64,000 bases of DNA. Origin: Marasmius tenuissimus. Taxonomy: Eukaryota; Basidiomycota; Agaricomycetes; Agaricales; Marasmiaceae. The notes beneath the pieces were generated by a model. It worked only from the letters and a program-made list of their open reading frames with translations. It searched no databases and had not been told where the DNA came from. Made by a program: the position numbers and the translations under genes. Position 1 is the first letter of the stretch, and each line of letters starts with the position of its first letter. Shown piece after piece: positions 33,587 to 46,226 of this stretch. The DNA lies in the NCBI GenBank assembly GCA_029532415.1, contig JAQOTA010000049.1, forward strand, positions 620,001 to 684,000. Reading direction: 5' to 3'.

Positions 33587-36055
33587 CTACGTCTCATCTG
33601 CATGGACTCTAGAATCAGCAGGGCTATGTTCAGGCACATGGAAGCTCATTTGAGAATACAATGGTATGTCCTCGACAGTTGGTGTGGAACTCATACCCAA
33701 ACATGCCCTGACAATGATCAGAGTTGGTGCAATCCCCTAGTTAATGAAAGTGTGAGGAGGTGGTCAAAGTCAAGAGAAATTTGCACGCACAGCTGCTAGC
33801 ACCATGAGCAGGAATGGCTCGAACGGGGGAGTGGTCGTTGTATTGATTATAGCCAAGTGCATGGTGATCATAAACGGATAGATGATTCCAGATTCAAGGC
33901 TATCACAAGAATTTGTTGGTAAAAGAAGATTCGGGAGAGGTAGATACAAACATGATTCTAAGGGCCAACCAATACCGCTTCCCATAGGTCGATTTAATCT
34001 TACGCTGCTTTGTTGAGCGAATCCCAACCCACCAGATTCGTCCAGCTTCGAGCATTTGGTAAACTTTACATGTCCTATGGTCGATGAATTTCTAGCCTAC
34101 TTACCAGTCAAAAATGTCAGGATCATGTTGAAAACTCCACTGGTGATAATCATGCCGACAGCGAGAGTCTGACTGTTGTATGCCAGACGATGATTCTGTT
34201 CAGAACTCAAATCCCAATAAACAAGGGCAGCCGTGATAATCGTAACAAGCAAGGTCACTAAGGAGTGATTCTATGAGTTGATTTGAACATGATGAGCATA
34301 CAAGTCTTCAGGTTGGTATATGCACTATCAATGAGAAGGCAAGCAACCACTAGCGAGATCTTCATGATCTTGTTGTTCCATAGGAGGTGACATCTGTGCA
34401 TCTATTTTCTAAAGTATTAGTGATCACAGTGTCACATTGAACTCAGCACTCACGAGTACAAAATCTGTGAGGACACTAACATTGCAACAGGGAATAAGGA
34501 CTGGCACAGGTTGAGTCTGAACCATACTCACTTGGCAGCTAAACAAGCATACCACTGCAGTATACTGGAGTATATGATGAGCGCAATCAAGGCTGATATA
34601 GCTTTGACTCCTCACTAGCCAGCAAACTTGAGAGTATTGTACGCAACTTGATATCGGTTTAAATCCGAATTGTCCTGAGTCTTCAGGGCGCCAAATTCCA
34701 CTGTTGACCAGTGAAGTATATCCACCGTCTCCACAGGGACTATGCTTGAAGACACGACAAACATCAGGATGGTCCAGGTTAAATAGAGCTTCCGATGAGA
34801 AAATACTGGGCCACAGCACAGAACGTACACACACAGCCCAAACAGCAGGGTGTATACGCCTGGACGGTCTTCGAGATTTAGCTTCAGTGGCTCTCGAATG
34901 ACACTGAGGGAACGACGGACCGTAAACAAAATAAGCTATCTGGAAGAGATGAGAAATTCCATTTGTTCTGACGGTCACACGGCGGGATTTTCGATGTCCA
35001 CTCGTGCTTTGTATGGTGATGTCCAGTCAGTTGTCCAGTCAGTTGTCCAGTAGGATGTCCACTCACAGTCTGTGACCAAAATCAAACAAAAACTGTTTAT
35101 TCATACAAGCATTGCTGCATTCCAGCCTTGATTATTCTCATAAAAGGGATCACCACCCAGCAAGACTGGCTTACAGTACCCAAGCCCCAGGTCTGGCCTC
35201 TGGTCAATGGTTCTTGCACCTCCCTTTTGAGCCTGGACCTCCCTGGGGCTGATACCTATCTTTCTCTTTGAAGTGACAAGGGGAACCTTTGAAAGAACCG
35301 TGGTTTTTGAATGCCGTGCAGCATTGGCCCTCCTACAAGACCTCCTGTACCTTCGGCACACCCATTTGTAGTTGCCCAGTATGGTGATCAGTACTTGAAG
35401 CACAAAGAAGCACAACGATGCGGATAAGTGAATGGAGAATTGACGATAAGCTATATCAGGAAGATCACGTGATGTGATTATCCTTTTATAGTTTATCAGC
35501 CCCTTTCCTTACACTTAGACCCTTGTGTCTTTCCGGCATAACATCTTCCCATCTGCTCTTTCCACTTCCCTGGACCCGACGTTTCATGGCCTCTACAAAC
35601 TGTTGAACCCTGAATTAGAACAACTGTATTACAGTGCAATAAATGTGGTGGCTTCTGAAAGTACATAAGGGGACACAAAGTCCTTACCCTTCACAGACTG
35701 TGTCTGTGTGCCTGATCCAAGCACCGAGCACCAAGACTTTGGATCTGGTATGAGCACAAGTAGCTCGCACTCTGCTCTTTGGCAGTTTAATTATGCTTGC
35801 TGGGCAAAAAAGGTCAAACCTGTGACGATTTCCTGCCTATTAACAGCACATCTGTGACTGTATTGTGACTGACAAGCAGTGGACATCCTACTGGACAACG
35901 GACTGGACAACTGACTGGACATCACCACACAAAGCACGAGTGGACATTGAAAATCCCGCTGTGTCACAGGACTATTCAAAGTTCACCAAAAGCGTAATTC
36001 GTGGGAAAAACACAACTTGGGTGGCTTCGAGAAGAAGGATCGCATCGTTTGCCAT
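33587..36055 (-). CDS. 7TM membrane protein, subfamily B, copy B11, intron 1 enlarged by an insertion
   Basis: B-type gene. Exon 1 (MANDAILLLEATQVVFFPR, start 36055) is separated from the 19-nt exon (IAYFVY, about 34920-34938) by an intron holding a 984-bp inverted-repeat element. Exon 3 reads GVYTLLFGLCVYVLCCGPVF. Later exons include NMILTFLT, AGRIWWVGIRSTKQRK and GIAPTLIIVRACLGM, ending at a TAG at 33587-33589. Coding exons look open. Whether it is expressed depends on removal of an intron of about 1.1 kb in a genome where introns are usually 50-70 nt. Exon 1 is shorter than in other B genes, having lost about four residues. Confidence 0.68.
34980..35963. mobile_element. 984-bp TIR element with 12-bp subterminal repeats, inside an intron
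   Basis: TIRs of about 86 bp (34980-35066 and 35878-35963) share GGGATTTTC, TGTCCACTCGTGCTTTGT and three tandem units of about 12 bp of the TGTCCAGTCAGT type. It is flanked by TCACA (34975-34979 and 35964-35968). The paralogous intron of B13 (around 41375-41400) lacks the insert. A minus-strand frame (35101-35415) is present but unrecognised. The superfamily is not assigned. Confidence 0.78.
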
Positions 36056-36639
36056 GATTTGGGGAACTTAAAGATTGTGGTGACCAATTCTTGTCCAATC
36101 CTTTCCTTTATGTCTATGCACTTCTTTCCTCTCCGGCGAAACGGTTCGAAAAATGCAAGGTGGAGCGGCAACAAACAAGATGAGATATTGTCGAGGCTCA
36201 TCTACGTCGCTCAGGCCTTTTGGAGGTAAACCCTCTGTACCGGCACATGAGCTACCAAGAAGAAAGGGTGTTCGTGATTAGCCAGAGCACCTAGCTTTGG
36301 AGTAGATTTGAGGTGTTTCCACGGAACTGAACTTGAAACCGCTTATCGAGCTACCTCTTGTGTCTCGATTTAAGCGAAAGCTGCCATCGAGGCACCAGCG
36401 CGGTGGAGCAGATGGCCTTCGGCCACCGAGGCCCGGGCCATCGCTGACTAGCTGGAGGTAGCCTCAGTAGACTGGACATCCCCGAGTCGAGTAGCGCACA
36501 CAGTTCAAACCGCTCGAATCCAGGTATTATTTTGTTGAAGGTCCAGAAAGTCTAGTGGATAACACCACTTAATGGAATGAGATGATATCTTGGCTTCACC
36601 CTCACGCGGAGAGAGCCCCAAGCTTCATCATCGAGCGAA
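36056..36639. other. B11 / TSC10 relic 5 divergent intergenic region
   Basis: Starts with B-type promoter sequence. The part around 36330-36540 (TCTAGTGGATAACACCAC) resembles 41990-42080, the corresponding region before relic 6. No gene is seen. Confidence 0.45.
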
Positions 36640-37455
36640 ATACGAATATATGTAGTTTTCTTGGTTTTGTGAAGGAGAGGTTTGAGGTTGAATGCGAAGT
36701 CTGAATCCAGTGCACCTCGGATATTTCCCACCAACAGGTCTATTATCTTCAGCGTCGTGACCCTTGCTGCCCCAACAACAATCGCTCTCCTTTTGCCCTC
36801 CATCCTCCTATTATATCTAGAGTGACGTGGCCATTTTCGAGGAAGTGGGATCCACCCGGACGGGTATCGTGTTATTCGTGATGGTGGTAAAGAACAGAGG
36901 ATGACAAAGCCGCGCGTTCTCTTTGTTCGACACTACGTTACCAGTGGTTCCAGTTGGCCTGGGACTCGGACTCGCAATCCTTTTGGCAAAACATGGGGCT
37001 TATGTCTCGATTTCTGTGAGAGACAAAGAGATAGTTGGAGGCAGTGTCGGAGGAAGTCGAGGTGCGTTAATTTCTGATTACTCACGCCTCGCTCAAACCG
37101 CGCTCTTTTCAACGCAGAAAAGCTCGTCAAAGTCCTGAATAAATCCTTGAATCCTATCCTTTCTCATCGAGTGACCCTCAGGATGCTGAAGACGACACTC
37201 AAGCCCCATAGAGGCACAGCATGATCCGACGTGGTGTCATTCAGCTCAGCTGAGGAACTGTGTCGAATAGATTCCAGGATCATTGAAAGGGGGGTGTTTA
37301 GCTTGTCGTGGGCTTCTGGGTGCTCTGAAGGTGCGTTCCATCTTGCTCTTGGCCTGTGGGAATGTTCTGAGCAGGATTAGGCAAACATGAACCGAATCGT
37401 CCAACGGAAGAGACTCGGACACCGAGGAAAACTGGCGTTCTCGCAATCTGTAGCA
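36640..37455 (+). pseudogene. TSC10 relic 5
   Basis: Includes the conserved TSC10 5' flank (GTGCACCTCGGATATTTCCC). Exon 1 has lost its ATG (about 36742, now ATT) and has an in-frame TGA after LLLYLE. Exon 2 still shows an ALG-type motif degraded to VPVGLGLGLAILLAKHGA (about 36940-37000). Exon 3 is about 37125-37260 and the exon-4 start about 37375-37440. It ends at the same exon-4 point as relics 4 and 6. Confidence 0.78.
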
Positions 37456-37740
37456 CCCACGGTCGTTTTCTTACAACTCTATATCCCATCATTGTGGCTT
37501 TACGATTAAGGCACAACCTCAAATCAACAATACCTCATATATCTTTCTGTTATCGCTTCGCCATGTTGGAGCGCGTCGTGTTCCGTTCGCCGCAGGAATC
37601 CCCAAGGCGCGGCTCGAATATGATATTCATAATATCCCATCGGTATCTACAGTGCATTGGAGATTGCGCAACAAGAAAAAGGCGGGGATGGTTTCAAATA
37701 CAGTGACAACGTTACGTTTCCATGGCAGAGGTATACTCAC

Positions 37741-39271
37741 TTATATCTCCCGCGTCAAATCAAGTTCTCTGTTCCTCGTAACCATAACCTTAGTGCCATT
37801 TTCCACGCAGGGCACACGAGGTACTTCCATTCCTCGAGATAAACCAAGAGATCGCTCAGTCAGTCGGAATGAGGCTGAATAGTTGTTGCGGGAATAGGTC
37901 GCGTCCGTGTCTTCTACCATGTGAATTGATAGACGTGTGAGGACGATGATCGGTGTAGGCGCGATACCCTGTGAACGGACGCATCAACAGAGAGTTTTTT
38001 AGGACGGTCCACAGATCAACGAACGGCAGTAAGAACGACCAACGGAAACGTATCGAGCGGCGGATATGGCCCAAAGTTGATGACAAAGAGGTGTAAGATC
38101 ATAACGAGTGGATAGAGCATCCCCGATTCAAGACTGGAGGATGAGGGAGAGTCAGCCCTGGCAAGTAAAAGAAGTGTGGATGCTTGACGTTATCTTATTG
38201 ATAGTCCTGATTGCTCTTGTCTTCGACGGATCGAGAGCACGCGTAATCCACCATATTCGTCCAGCTATGAGGAGAATATCAGCTCTTTATCCTATGACAT
38301 AGTATCCAGATCACTCACCCGTCAGCAAGGTCAGGGCTAAGTTGAATGAGGCGCTGATGATAAGACTAACAACTTGGACATTTTGAGCTTTTGCTGCCAG
38401 AATCACGTTTGCTTCAATACTCATGTCCTCGCGTCCTATCTGTGTCATGACCGTGCCAGCTATGCTCACGACTTGGGTTACGATCCGAGTCAGTAACAAG
38501 AGGACGGGAGGGAGTGGAATTAGAGACCATTGATACCGCAAGATAGAATGGCTAAAGGCACTGCGAGGTATTTTCTCGATCCCCATATCACGTAGCACCT
38601 GTAGATCTGAGTTTTGCTCAGTGTCGAGCCATTAAATGATCATTCATACAGTACTGACGAGCATGGAATCTGCAACTATGCTGTGAGCACCGTTAAGAAG
38701 GCTCTCACTGTCAGGTAATGATCTTGGCTTACTTTGCAAGAATGCACAAGATCCAAATCAATGTACTGGAAGAATATGTATGGGCATCACCCATGCAATT
38801 ATGCCGGAGGTGTATCACTCACCGTAGCACAACGCTCATTCGGTTGTGTCCGAGTGAGAATTCTTGAAGAGCTCGCAGATTGTTGTCCTTAACGGAAACG
38901 TATTTCACAGTTGACGCGTTCAAGGCCAGCATCATCTCCGCAACGACTGTGGAGGTTGATAGTAAGAAGAGAATGGAGGTCCAAGTTATGTAAAGCTTGC
39001 GACGGTGTATTTCGCCTCGTTGGAGGACGTATACGCATAGACCAAAAAGTAGAACGTAGAAACCTAGTGCAGAAATAAGACACGATGTCGATATAGACGA
39101 GTCCTGGAACTGACCGTATACGATGCACATTACCTATTATGTGCTATGAATACGCAATTGAAGGAACACAGAGAATATGGGACTGACCAGAACTGTGACT
39201 ACGGGCAGGGTTATGACCTGCCCAACCTGTAGGAGGGGTAGATATCTGTCAAAGAGGGTGGAATTTGACAT
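37741..39271 (-). CDS. 7TM membrane protein, subfamily A, copy A12
   Basis: Complete A-type gene. The start at 39271 (MSNSTLFDRYLPLLQVGQ) was chosen by homology over an upstream in-frame ATG. It has the 19-nt exon (VMCIVY), GFYVLLFGLCVYVLQRGEIH, a 33-nt exon (TLIWILCILAK), a 22-nt exon (IVADSML), IYRCYVIWGSRKY, FNLALTLLT, AGRIWWITRALDPSKTR, LESGMLYPLVM and GIAPTPIIVLTRLSI. The tail is longer than in A6 and ends LDLTREI at a TAA at 37741-37743; A14 shares this tail. No damage is seen. Confidence 0.76.
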
Positions 39272-40000
39272 AGGAATGGGCCTGGGGCCAGGTGATAACT
39301 CGCAGTGCCCGACCTGTACACCCTTTTGTACGATGCACGGCGTATCCGAAGTCCCCTTCATCTCCTTATAGACATGAAACGACCGGAAGCTCGTACCCTA
39401 AGAATGCAGTATGGTACAATGGAGCTGACGACCCCGTGTATACCAGCTAGAACAGCATCAGGGCTGACAAAGGATGGCTGTCGTCGTCGAGATCGGAAAG
39501 CGCTGTCTGATGGTGATGGTTGGGTTCAAGAAGGATCGGGGTTTGCCGGTGTGGCATGCGCCGGTGGGACACCACTTTCCCGCGCTTCTCATCCTACTAG
39601 CAAGCTAAAGAGTTGAGGCTCAACAGATGCGTATCGAGCAACTTCGCCTCGGGAGTTTGCATAACCATAAATAGAAAGAGCGAGTGCTGTGCGATAGATG
39701 CAGATGCTATATGGTGGATCAGCAGTATATGACGAGTCGTGTCCTATTGTTATCAAGGATCGCGCTTTGGAACCATCCCGGGTCGCTACCTTATCCGCGA
39801 AGCTGTCTCGGTACAGGAGGTACCTAACTACAACTTGTGGCGCCCAAATCAGATTATTCGGATGTAATAGCTCCGTCTAGATGGCACAGTCGGGAAGGTA
39901 TCTTCAAGATTCAGACAGGTCATCGTTGTATAGTAAGCTTGTATGCGGAGACTTTACAATCCTACAATCAGAAGGGTGAAAGACGAAATCATTACGCGTA
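39272..40000. other. A12-B13 intergenic block
   Basis: Conserved A-upstream block (39380-39620, GGGTTTGCCGGTGTGGCATG) and the B13 3' flank. No gene is supported. Confidence 0.55.
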
Positions 40001-41484
40001 CTACACCTCGCCAGCCTGTACTTCAGAGTCAGTGGTGCTACGCTTGGGCACACGAAAACTGATTTGAGAATACGAGGGTATGTCCTCGACGGTAGGCGTA
40101 GAGCTCATACCCAAACGCGCTCGAACGATGATCAGAGTTGGTGCGATTCCCTATATTGGCGGCTATGTGAGGAGCTGATCGAGTTGAGAAAGATTAACAC
40201 GCACAGCTGCTAGTACTATAAGCGGGGACGAGTCGAAGGGGGGATTCGACGAGACGTTAACAAGAACCAGGTGCATGGCCATCGTGAATGGACAGATCAT
40301 CCCGGATTCAAGGCTGTCTCGATAACATGTTGGTGAAGAAAGTCAGATTGCAGGAGCCGAAGACAAACATGATTCTGAAGATAGGTTGATACCTTCCCTC
40401 AGAGGTCAATTGAACACCCGGAGGCTTCATTGCTCGAATGCCGATCCACCAGATACGCCCGGCTTCTACAAATTAGCAAACCCCACAAGTTGTGATCGAG
40501 CCTACTGACCAGCCAGAAAGTTCAGAACCACATTGAGAGCTCCACTGGCAACCATTGAACTGGCAGTGAGTATCTGACCTTCCGATGCCAGCCACCTTTC
40601 CTTTTGGACTCTCGATCCTTTTGGCCAAGAGCCACCTTGCTCGTTCCGATGAGTAATAGCACTGGAAAATCGACCTTTTCAGCAGCAAAACGACAAGTAT
40701 AGAATTTGATACCACGCGCCAGTGACGAGGAAGCAGGCGGCCATTAGAAAAAACGTCATTCGCCTGTTGTTACAGAGGAGGTGGCATCTGTGTATCTATT
40801 TAACTGAGCAGTGAGCGGCTCCTCAAAAATTTCCCATGGGTGGCCAGCAACAACGAATCCAGGACTTACGAGGACGGAGTCTGCAAGGATACTGTCTTTT
40901 GTTAGGCGTTGAGTGGGATATTATAGACCAGCTTTGGAGTCATACTCGCTTGGCAACGATATAGATGCATGATCTTAGTTCGCTGCATTACACAATGAGC
41001 GTGATTGAGCAGCGGGCAGCGCAGTTCACTCACTAAATGACAAGTTGAAGTGTATCAATCCTGGTGAGTCCTGAATAGTCATGGGATTTGGCGGCGCCGA
41101 GAAACAGGTTCGAGTTATGAATGGTTTTAATCGTCTCCACAGCAACTGTACTTGAAGAGGCAACAAACAGGAGAATCATCCACATCATGTAGAGTTTTTG
41201 ATGGTGAAAAACTGGCCCATGACACAAAACGTATACACATAGCCCAAACAGTAGGCTGTATATGCCTGTTAGTCCCCGGTTCCATTATTCTTTGAATCAT
41301 GTGGTGAACGACAGGGACCGACCATACACAAAGTAAGTTATCTAGTTGAGATGGGGATTCTCGTCATCTGAATTCCGTCGCAAAGTGATTCGAAGCTCAC
41401 CAAAAGCGTAACTTGTGGGTTGAGAGGAACTTGGTTAGCTTCGATATCAGGTAGATAAACGCTAGGGAGCGTATCGTTCGCCAT
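40001..41484 (-). pseudogene. 7TM subfamily B copy B13, probable pseudogene
   Basis: Exon 1 (MANDTLPSVYLPDIEANQ), the 19-nt exon (ITYFVY), exon 3 (GIYSLLFGLCVYVLCHGPVF), the 33- and 22-nt exons, AGRIWWIGIRAMKPPG and GIAPTLIIVRARLGM (TAG at 40001-40003) are all present. In the exon before GRIWW the frame changes near 40615-40625, between LLLIGTSKVALGQKDRESK and WLASEGQILTASSMVASGAL. Donors after the 33-nt exon (40944-40949, GCGAGT) and after the IHRCH exon (40714-40719, GCGCGT) are GC instead of GT. The frameshift makes it a likely pseudogene. Confidence 0.6.
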
Positions 41485-42225
41485 GATCTAGGGAACCAGT
41501 CTGATGTTGCTACTTCTCACTAGGCCCCTTCGTTCATATAACAATCAGGCTCTCCCACCCCACAAAACGATGGTCAATCAAGTAACAAATGATGAGATGT
41601 CATCACGCCGAGTGGAGACGGTCAAATCAGGATTTGGCGTCCACCCCAGTGTTTAGGGGGCAAGGCCGCCGTAAAACATCATCAAGAGGTACTGAGGGAA
41701 GGGATTGTTTGTGAGTAATAACCAGAGGACCGGCCGTGGTTAGTAGAAGAGGCATTTTCACGGAGTTAAACTCAGAGAAAACTGCCCTCACAGCCTCCCG
41801 TGGGAGCGAGCGAACGCCACCAGCGAGACACGAACGTGGTAGACTCGTGAATGACCCCGAGACCATCACGGAACTCCTTGTGTTTATCACCGCTCGAATA
41901 TTTCTGGAATTTTGAGAACATCAACAGTACCCAGGATAGCGGATTTCACCAAAAGTCCAGAGGAACTACAGTAGATCGGATACCCTCGGGGCAGCTCACA
42001 GGTGCTTCGAGTTCCTAGTATTCTGACGTCGAATATCCAGAAAATCCAGTGGACTGTGGAAAATGCTACTTTTCGAGATGAGATTTATAATCGAGCCTTG
42101 GAGAGGAGAGTCCTAAGCTTGATTGTCGAATGAGGTACAAGAACCATTAGCCTTCTCGGCGATGTCAGTTGAAGGCACTGAAGGTACATTTGAGGTTATA
42201 TAGGAATTCTGAATCAAGGTGCACC
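41485..42225. other. B13 / TSC10 relic 6 divergent intergenic region
   Basis: B promoter sequence to about 41620, a unit-specific stretch to about 41900, then TSC10 5' flank. It is interrupted at 42225 by a 452-bp MITE. No gene is seen. Confidence 0.45.
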
Positions 42226-42677
42226 AGGACCTGGGCTACTCCCCTATAGGTCCGGCCCTCTGGAGGCCCAAAACCGGCCTCAAATATGCAATCTGACTTG
42301 CCTTATTTGGAAGGAGAATATGCAATATGGGCTGGGGGTTGTCACGTTTAGTCACGCTCGTCACCAATGTTCGACCTTACCGAGGCTTACTGGTACGTGT
42401 GAAATCGTCGCGAGAGGTGATAAAACCCAATAAACTCGACAATTCGCTGCAGAAGCGTGATTAGATGCGATTTGGCTAAGAACAGCCTGCTGGCCTACCT
42501 CAGCATGGATGGTAAGATAGCTCAAGACAGTTGAATTGGTCCTGAAAAATGCAATTTGGGCCGGAAATTCTCCTCAAATAGCCTCAAAAATGTAAAATTG
42601 AGACGGAAAAATTGCGGTTTTGGGGCCCTCAAAAATGCAAACTCGGGCCGGACCTATAGGGGAGTAGCCCAGGTCCT
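42226..42677. mobile_element. 452-bp MITE with 8-bp target duplication
   Basis: The left end AGGACCTGGGCTACTCCCCT and right end (complement) AGGGGAGTAGCCCAGGTCCT form a perfect inverted repeat of at least 33 bp, continuing through GGTCCGGCCC. It is flanked by GGTGCACC on both sides (42218-42225 and 42678-42685). Empty sites at 36706-36717 and 49433-49445 read AGTGCACCTCGG. The 8-bp duplication fits a hAT-like origin, but the target is palindromic, so the exact ends are ambiguous by a base or two. Confidence 0.82.
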
Positions 42678-42689
42678 GGTGCACCTCGG

Positions 42690-43480
42690 ATATTTCTCGC
42701 CACCAGGATCTGCATCCTGACCCCTGTTACACCAACAACGATCGCTCTCCTTTTGTCTTCTGTCATCCTGTCATCCGCAGCGATGTGGCTATTTCGAGGA
42801 GGAGCGGAGCCACGCGGACATCCTGTATGATGAAGTTGTTCGTGATGGTGATAAAGAAAAGAGGATGACAAAGCCGCGGCACGTTCTCCTTGTTCCTACA
42901 TGATACATCAGACTCGCCCTCGCAGCTTTTTCAACAAAACATGAGGCTCGTGTTTCGATTGTGAAGTTGTGATTCGTCGTTAGGTATAAGGAGAAGCTGA
43001 AGAGAGCGTTGGAAGAGAGCGTTGGAGGAGATCGAGGTACGTCCCTACCTGATTACTACTCTCACCGTGTCGCTCAAATTCGACTCCTTTCGCCCGGAAG
43101 CTCGTCAAAGTCCTGAGCGGATCCTCAGTTTCTATTCTTTCTCACTAAACCACCTACAAGCTGCTGGGGACGCGCTGAACGCGGTATCCGCGCTCCTGCA
43201 GGCAAAGCATAATCCGACACGGTATCTGATATCCCTATGCGCAAGATCAGCTCAGCTGGGGAACTATGTTAAATAGGCTCTGGAATAGGCTCTGGAATTG
43301 TTGAAGATGGGGCGGATATCCTATAGTGGGCTTCTGGGAACTCTGAATTGATGCGTTCCATTTTGCTCTCGGCCGGTGGAAATACTTTGAGGCTTAGGCA
43401 TACACGAACGGATCGTCTAGCAGGAGAAGCGACACCGAGGGAGACTGGCGTTCTCGAATCCTACAACACCAGTCTTTCTC
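42690..43480 (+). pseudogene. TSC10 relic 6
   Basis: It follows the MITE directly with CTCGGATATTTCTCGCCACC. Exon 1 lost its ATG (about 42708) and is frameshifted. Exon 2 is reduced, lacking the glycine-rich segment (about 42895-43040). Exon 3 (about 43100-43270) and the exon-4 start (about 43400-43465) are recognisable. The break in exon 4 matches relic 5. Confidence 0.75.
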
Positions 43481-43746
43481 TTCCAACGTTATGTCCCGTC
43501 GTCTTATGACTGAGGATCAGCCCTCATCAACAATGCCTCATATACCTTACTGTTATCGCTTCGCCGTGCTGGAACGCGTTGTGTACCGTTCGTCGCAGAA
43601 ACCCTCAAGGCGTGACTCGGATATAATACCCATAATCAGTCCCATTGATTTCCATAGTACATTAGAGATTGCGCAACACAGAAAAGGCGGAGATGCTTTC
43701 AAGTCCAGTGATAACGCTATGCCTCCAACAACGGAGGTAGATTCAT

Positions 43747-45284
43747 TTATATCTCCCGCGTCAAATCAAGTTCTCTGTTCTCTGGAACCATGACCTTAGT
43801 GCCGTCTTCCACGCAGGGCACACAAGGTGCTTCCATCCCTCGAGACAAGCCAAACGATCGGTCGGTCAGTCGGAATGAAGTCAAAAAGTTGTTGCGAGGA
43901 TAGGTCGCGTCCGAGTCTTCCACAACGTGAATTGACAGATGTGTCAGGACAATGATCAGCGTAGGCGCGATACCCTGTAAATGAAACTGTCAGCAGCTTT
44001 TAGGAATATACAGAGATTGACCAACAGCGGCAAGAGTGACGAGTGGGAAGGTGTTGAACGGTGGACTCTTCTGGAAGTTGGAGACAGCGAGGTGTAAAAT
44101 CATAACCAGAGGATAGAGCATTCCGGATTCGAGGCTGGAGGAAAGTGTCAGTCCTTGGCGAGTGGAAGAATATGACAGTGTAGCGTTAACATTATCTTGT
44201 TGATGGTCCTAACCACTCTCGTCTTCGATGGATTAACAGTACGCGTAATCCACCATATTCGTCCAGCTGTGATAAGTGTTTGACTCTGAGCTCTGTACCA
44301 TGTCATCATAGTCTGCGTCGCTTACCCGTCAGCAAGGTTAGGGCCAAATTGAAGGAGGCGCTGGTGAGAAGCGCAACAGCCAAAAAAGTTTGGGCTTTCG
44401 CTAACAGGATCTGATCCGTTTCGGTACGCGCCATGACCATGCCAGCCGTGTTGACGACTTGTGTTACGATCAGTCACCGAGAAGACGGAGGGAATGAACC
44501 CAGATACCATTACTGGGGCAGGAGAAAATAGCCAAAGACGCAGCGACATATCTCCTGGATCCCCATATCACATAGCATCTGTAGATCTATGTATTCTGTT
44601 CAGCGTCAAGCCGCCATGATCGCATCATCATTCATGTATGAAGTACTGACAAGCATGGAATCCGCAACTATGCTGTGAGCGTGGTTAACGATGCTTCCAC
44701 TGATAACGAGCTTGGGTGTAACCTACTTTGCAAGAATGCTCAAGATCCAGATCAATGTACTGAACAGAGTCGCGGTATCGATGAGCGTTATGCATGCACT
44801 TGTGCCAGCCATGTATTACTCACTTTAGGTCGACCTTCAATCTGTCGCGACCAAAAGGGTGTTCTTGCAGAGCTTGCAAATTGTGATCCGCGGCAGAGAG
44901 GTATTGCACAGTGGACGCGTGCACTATATTGATGGTCATCAGGACGACATTGGCGGTGGAGAGAGCAAAGAGGGCGGTTGTCCAAGATATGTAAATGCTG
45001 CGTCGATGCACCGGTCCTCGATGGAGAACATGTATACATAGGCCAAAGAGCAGAACGTAGAAACCTAGGTAAAAAGGTAAGACCCGACATGTTAGTGCCG
45101 ACGAGTTTTGAAATTGACCGTATACAATGCACATCACCTAATACGCAGTAGACGTCGTGAGTGAACAGGGAAGACTTGGGAGTCAGACTAAGAGACTGAC
45201 CAAAACCGTGACTATCGGGTTCTTTATGACCTGATCGACGTGTGGGAGTGGCGGATATTCAGCTGGGAGGGTAGAGTTTGACAT
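43747..45284 (-). CDS. 7TM membrane protein, subfamily A, copy A14
   Basis: Complete A-type gene closest to A12. The start at 45284 reads MSNSTLPAEYPPLPHVDQ. It has the 19-nt exon (VMCIVY), GFYVLLFGLCIHVLHRGPVH, the 33-nt exon (TLIWILSILAK), the 22-nt exon (IVADSML), IYRCYVIWGSRRY, an exon with a small in-frame shortening before FNLALTLLT, AGRIWWITRTVNPSKTR, LESGMLYPLVM and GIAPTLIIVLTHLSI. It ends LDLTREI at a TAA at 43747-43749. No premature stop is seen. Confidence 0.74.
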
Positions 45285-46226
45285 CGACGTAGGAATGGGT
45301 TCGGGGCCAAGTGGCAGCTCGAAGGAGTGAAGATGCCCAACCTGTACACCCTTTTGTACGAGGCTTCTGCCCGTTTGGAATTGCCTCTAGCCGACTGCTC
45401 CTTACATTCAGGTAACAGCGATCTTTAGCTTCATCAATGATCACAGAACTGAGGATATGATTCGGTGAAGACGGCTTGGATGCATGGCGTTTGCTCTACT
45501 TACCGGAATGCGAACAAGGGAGATGGCCCTATCAATCTTCAAAGCCACAAAGGGTCGCCCTCCCCACCTTGATGCGGCAGTTCCCTGGCATTGTTCGAAG
45601 AACCCATGAGTCGTTCATTGTTGCCAGAGATAAAATTATGGCTCGTACCCTGAGAATGCAGTACGGTTCCAGATGGAGCCGCGGTCCCCAAATATAAGAG
45701 AACAGCATCAAGGCCGCTAGATTATTTCTGTCGCCGTCCAAATTTGTGATCATGATAGTCGGATCTAAGAGGATTGAATGGTTTGCCGTCGAGCATCACT
45801 GATGGGAAACCACCTTTCCCACGCTTCTCACTGTGAGAGGCCGCCGAATCTCTGAGTACTTGAGTCTTTACCCAGCACGTTTTTGAGCCAGTACACCGAC
45901 AGTACACCATTTCAAGGTCGCACGTCGGGCGCTGCTAATCAATGGATCCTATAGTATGAATAACCAGGAGTACCTGATATAGATAATACGCGTTCTATCA
46001 TGATTATCGAAAGTCATATCTTGGGATCATCATCGCCTTCAGCCTCGCTTGAAAGCGCCCGAACCTCGAGCCATCCGTGATTTACTAGTGATTCGACTGA
46101 TTCATCGTCTATAATGAGATCGAGTCATCGAATGGGTCAGATGCAGCCGCTCTGCTCAAATAGGGCTAGTAGTCGGGTATCATCGAGGGGATTCGAGCAA
46201 ATTTTATCGAATCAACATACAAAACT
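45285..46226. other. A14-B15 intergenic block
   Basis: Conserved A-upstream block (45430-45850) followed by B15 3' flank sequence that is interrupted by the long-TIR element. No gene is supported. Confidence 0.5.

Noticed and set aside
35101..35415. 104-residue minus-strand frame inside the intron element as a cargo gene
   Set aside because: No recognised domain and no splice or promoter evidence. Noted only within the element.
36923..37138. Functional short SDR protein from relic 5
   Set aside because: The frame covers only a degenerate cofactor segment. It lacks the catalytic Ser/Tyr/Lys region and has upstream stops.
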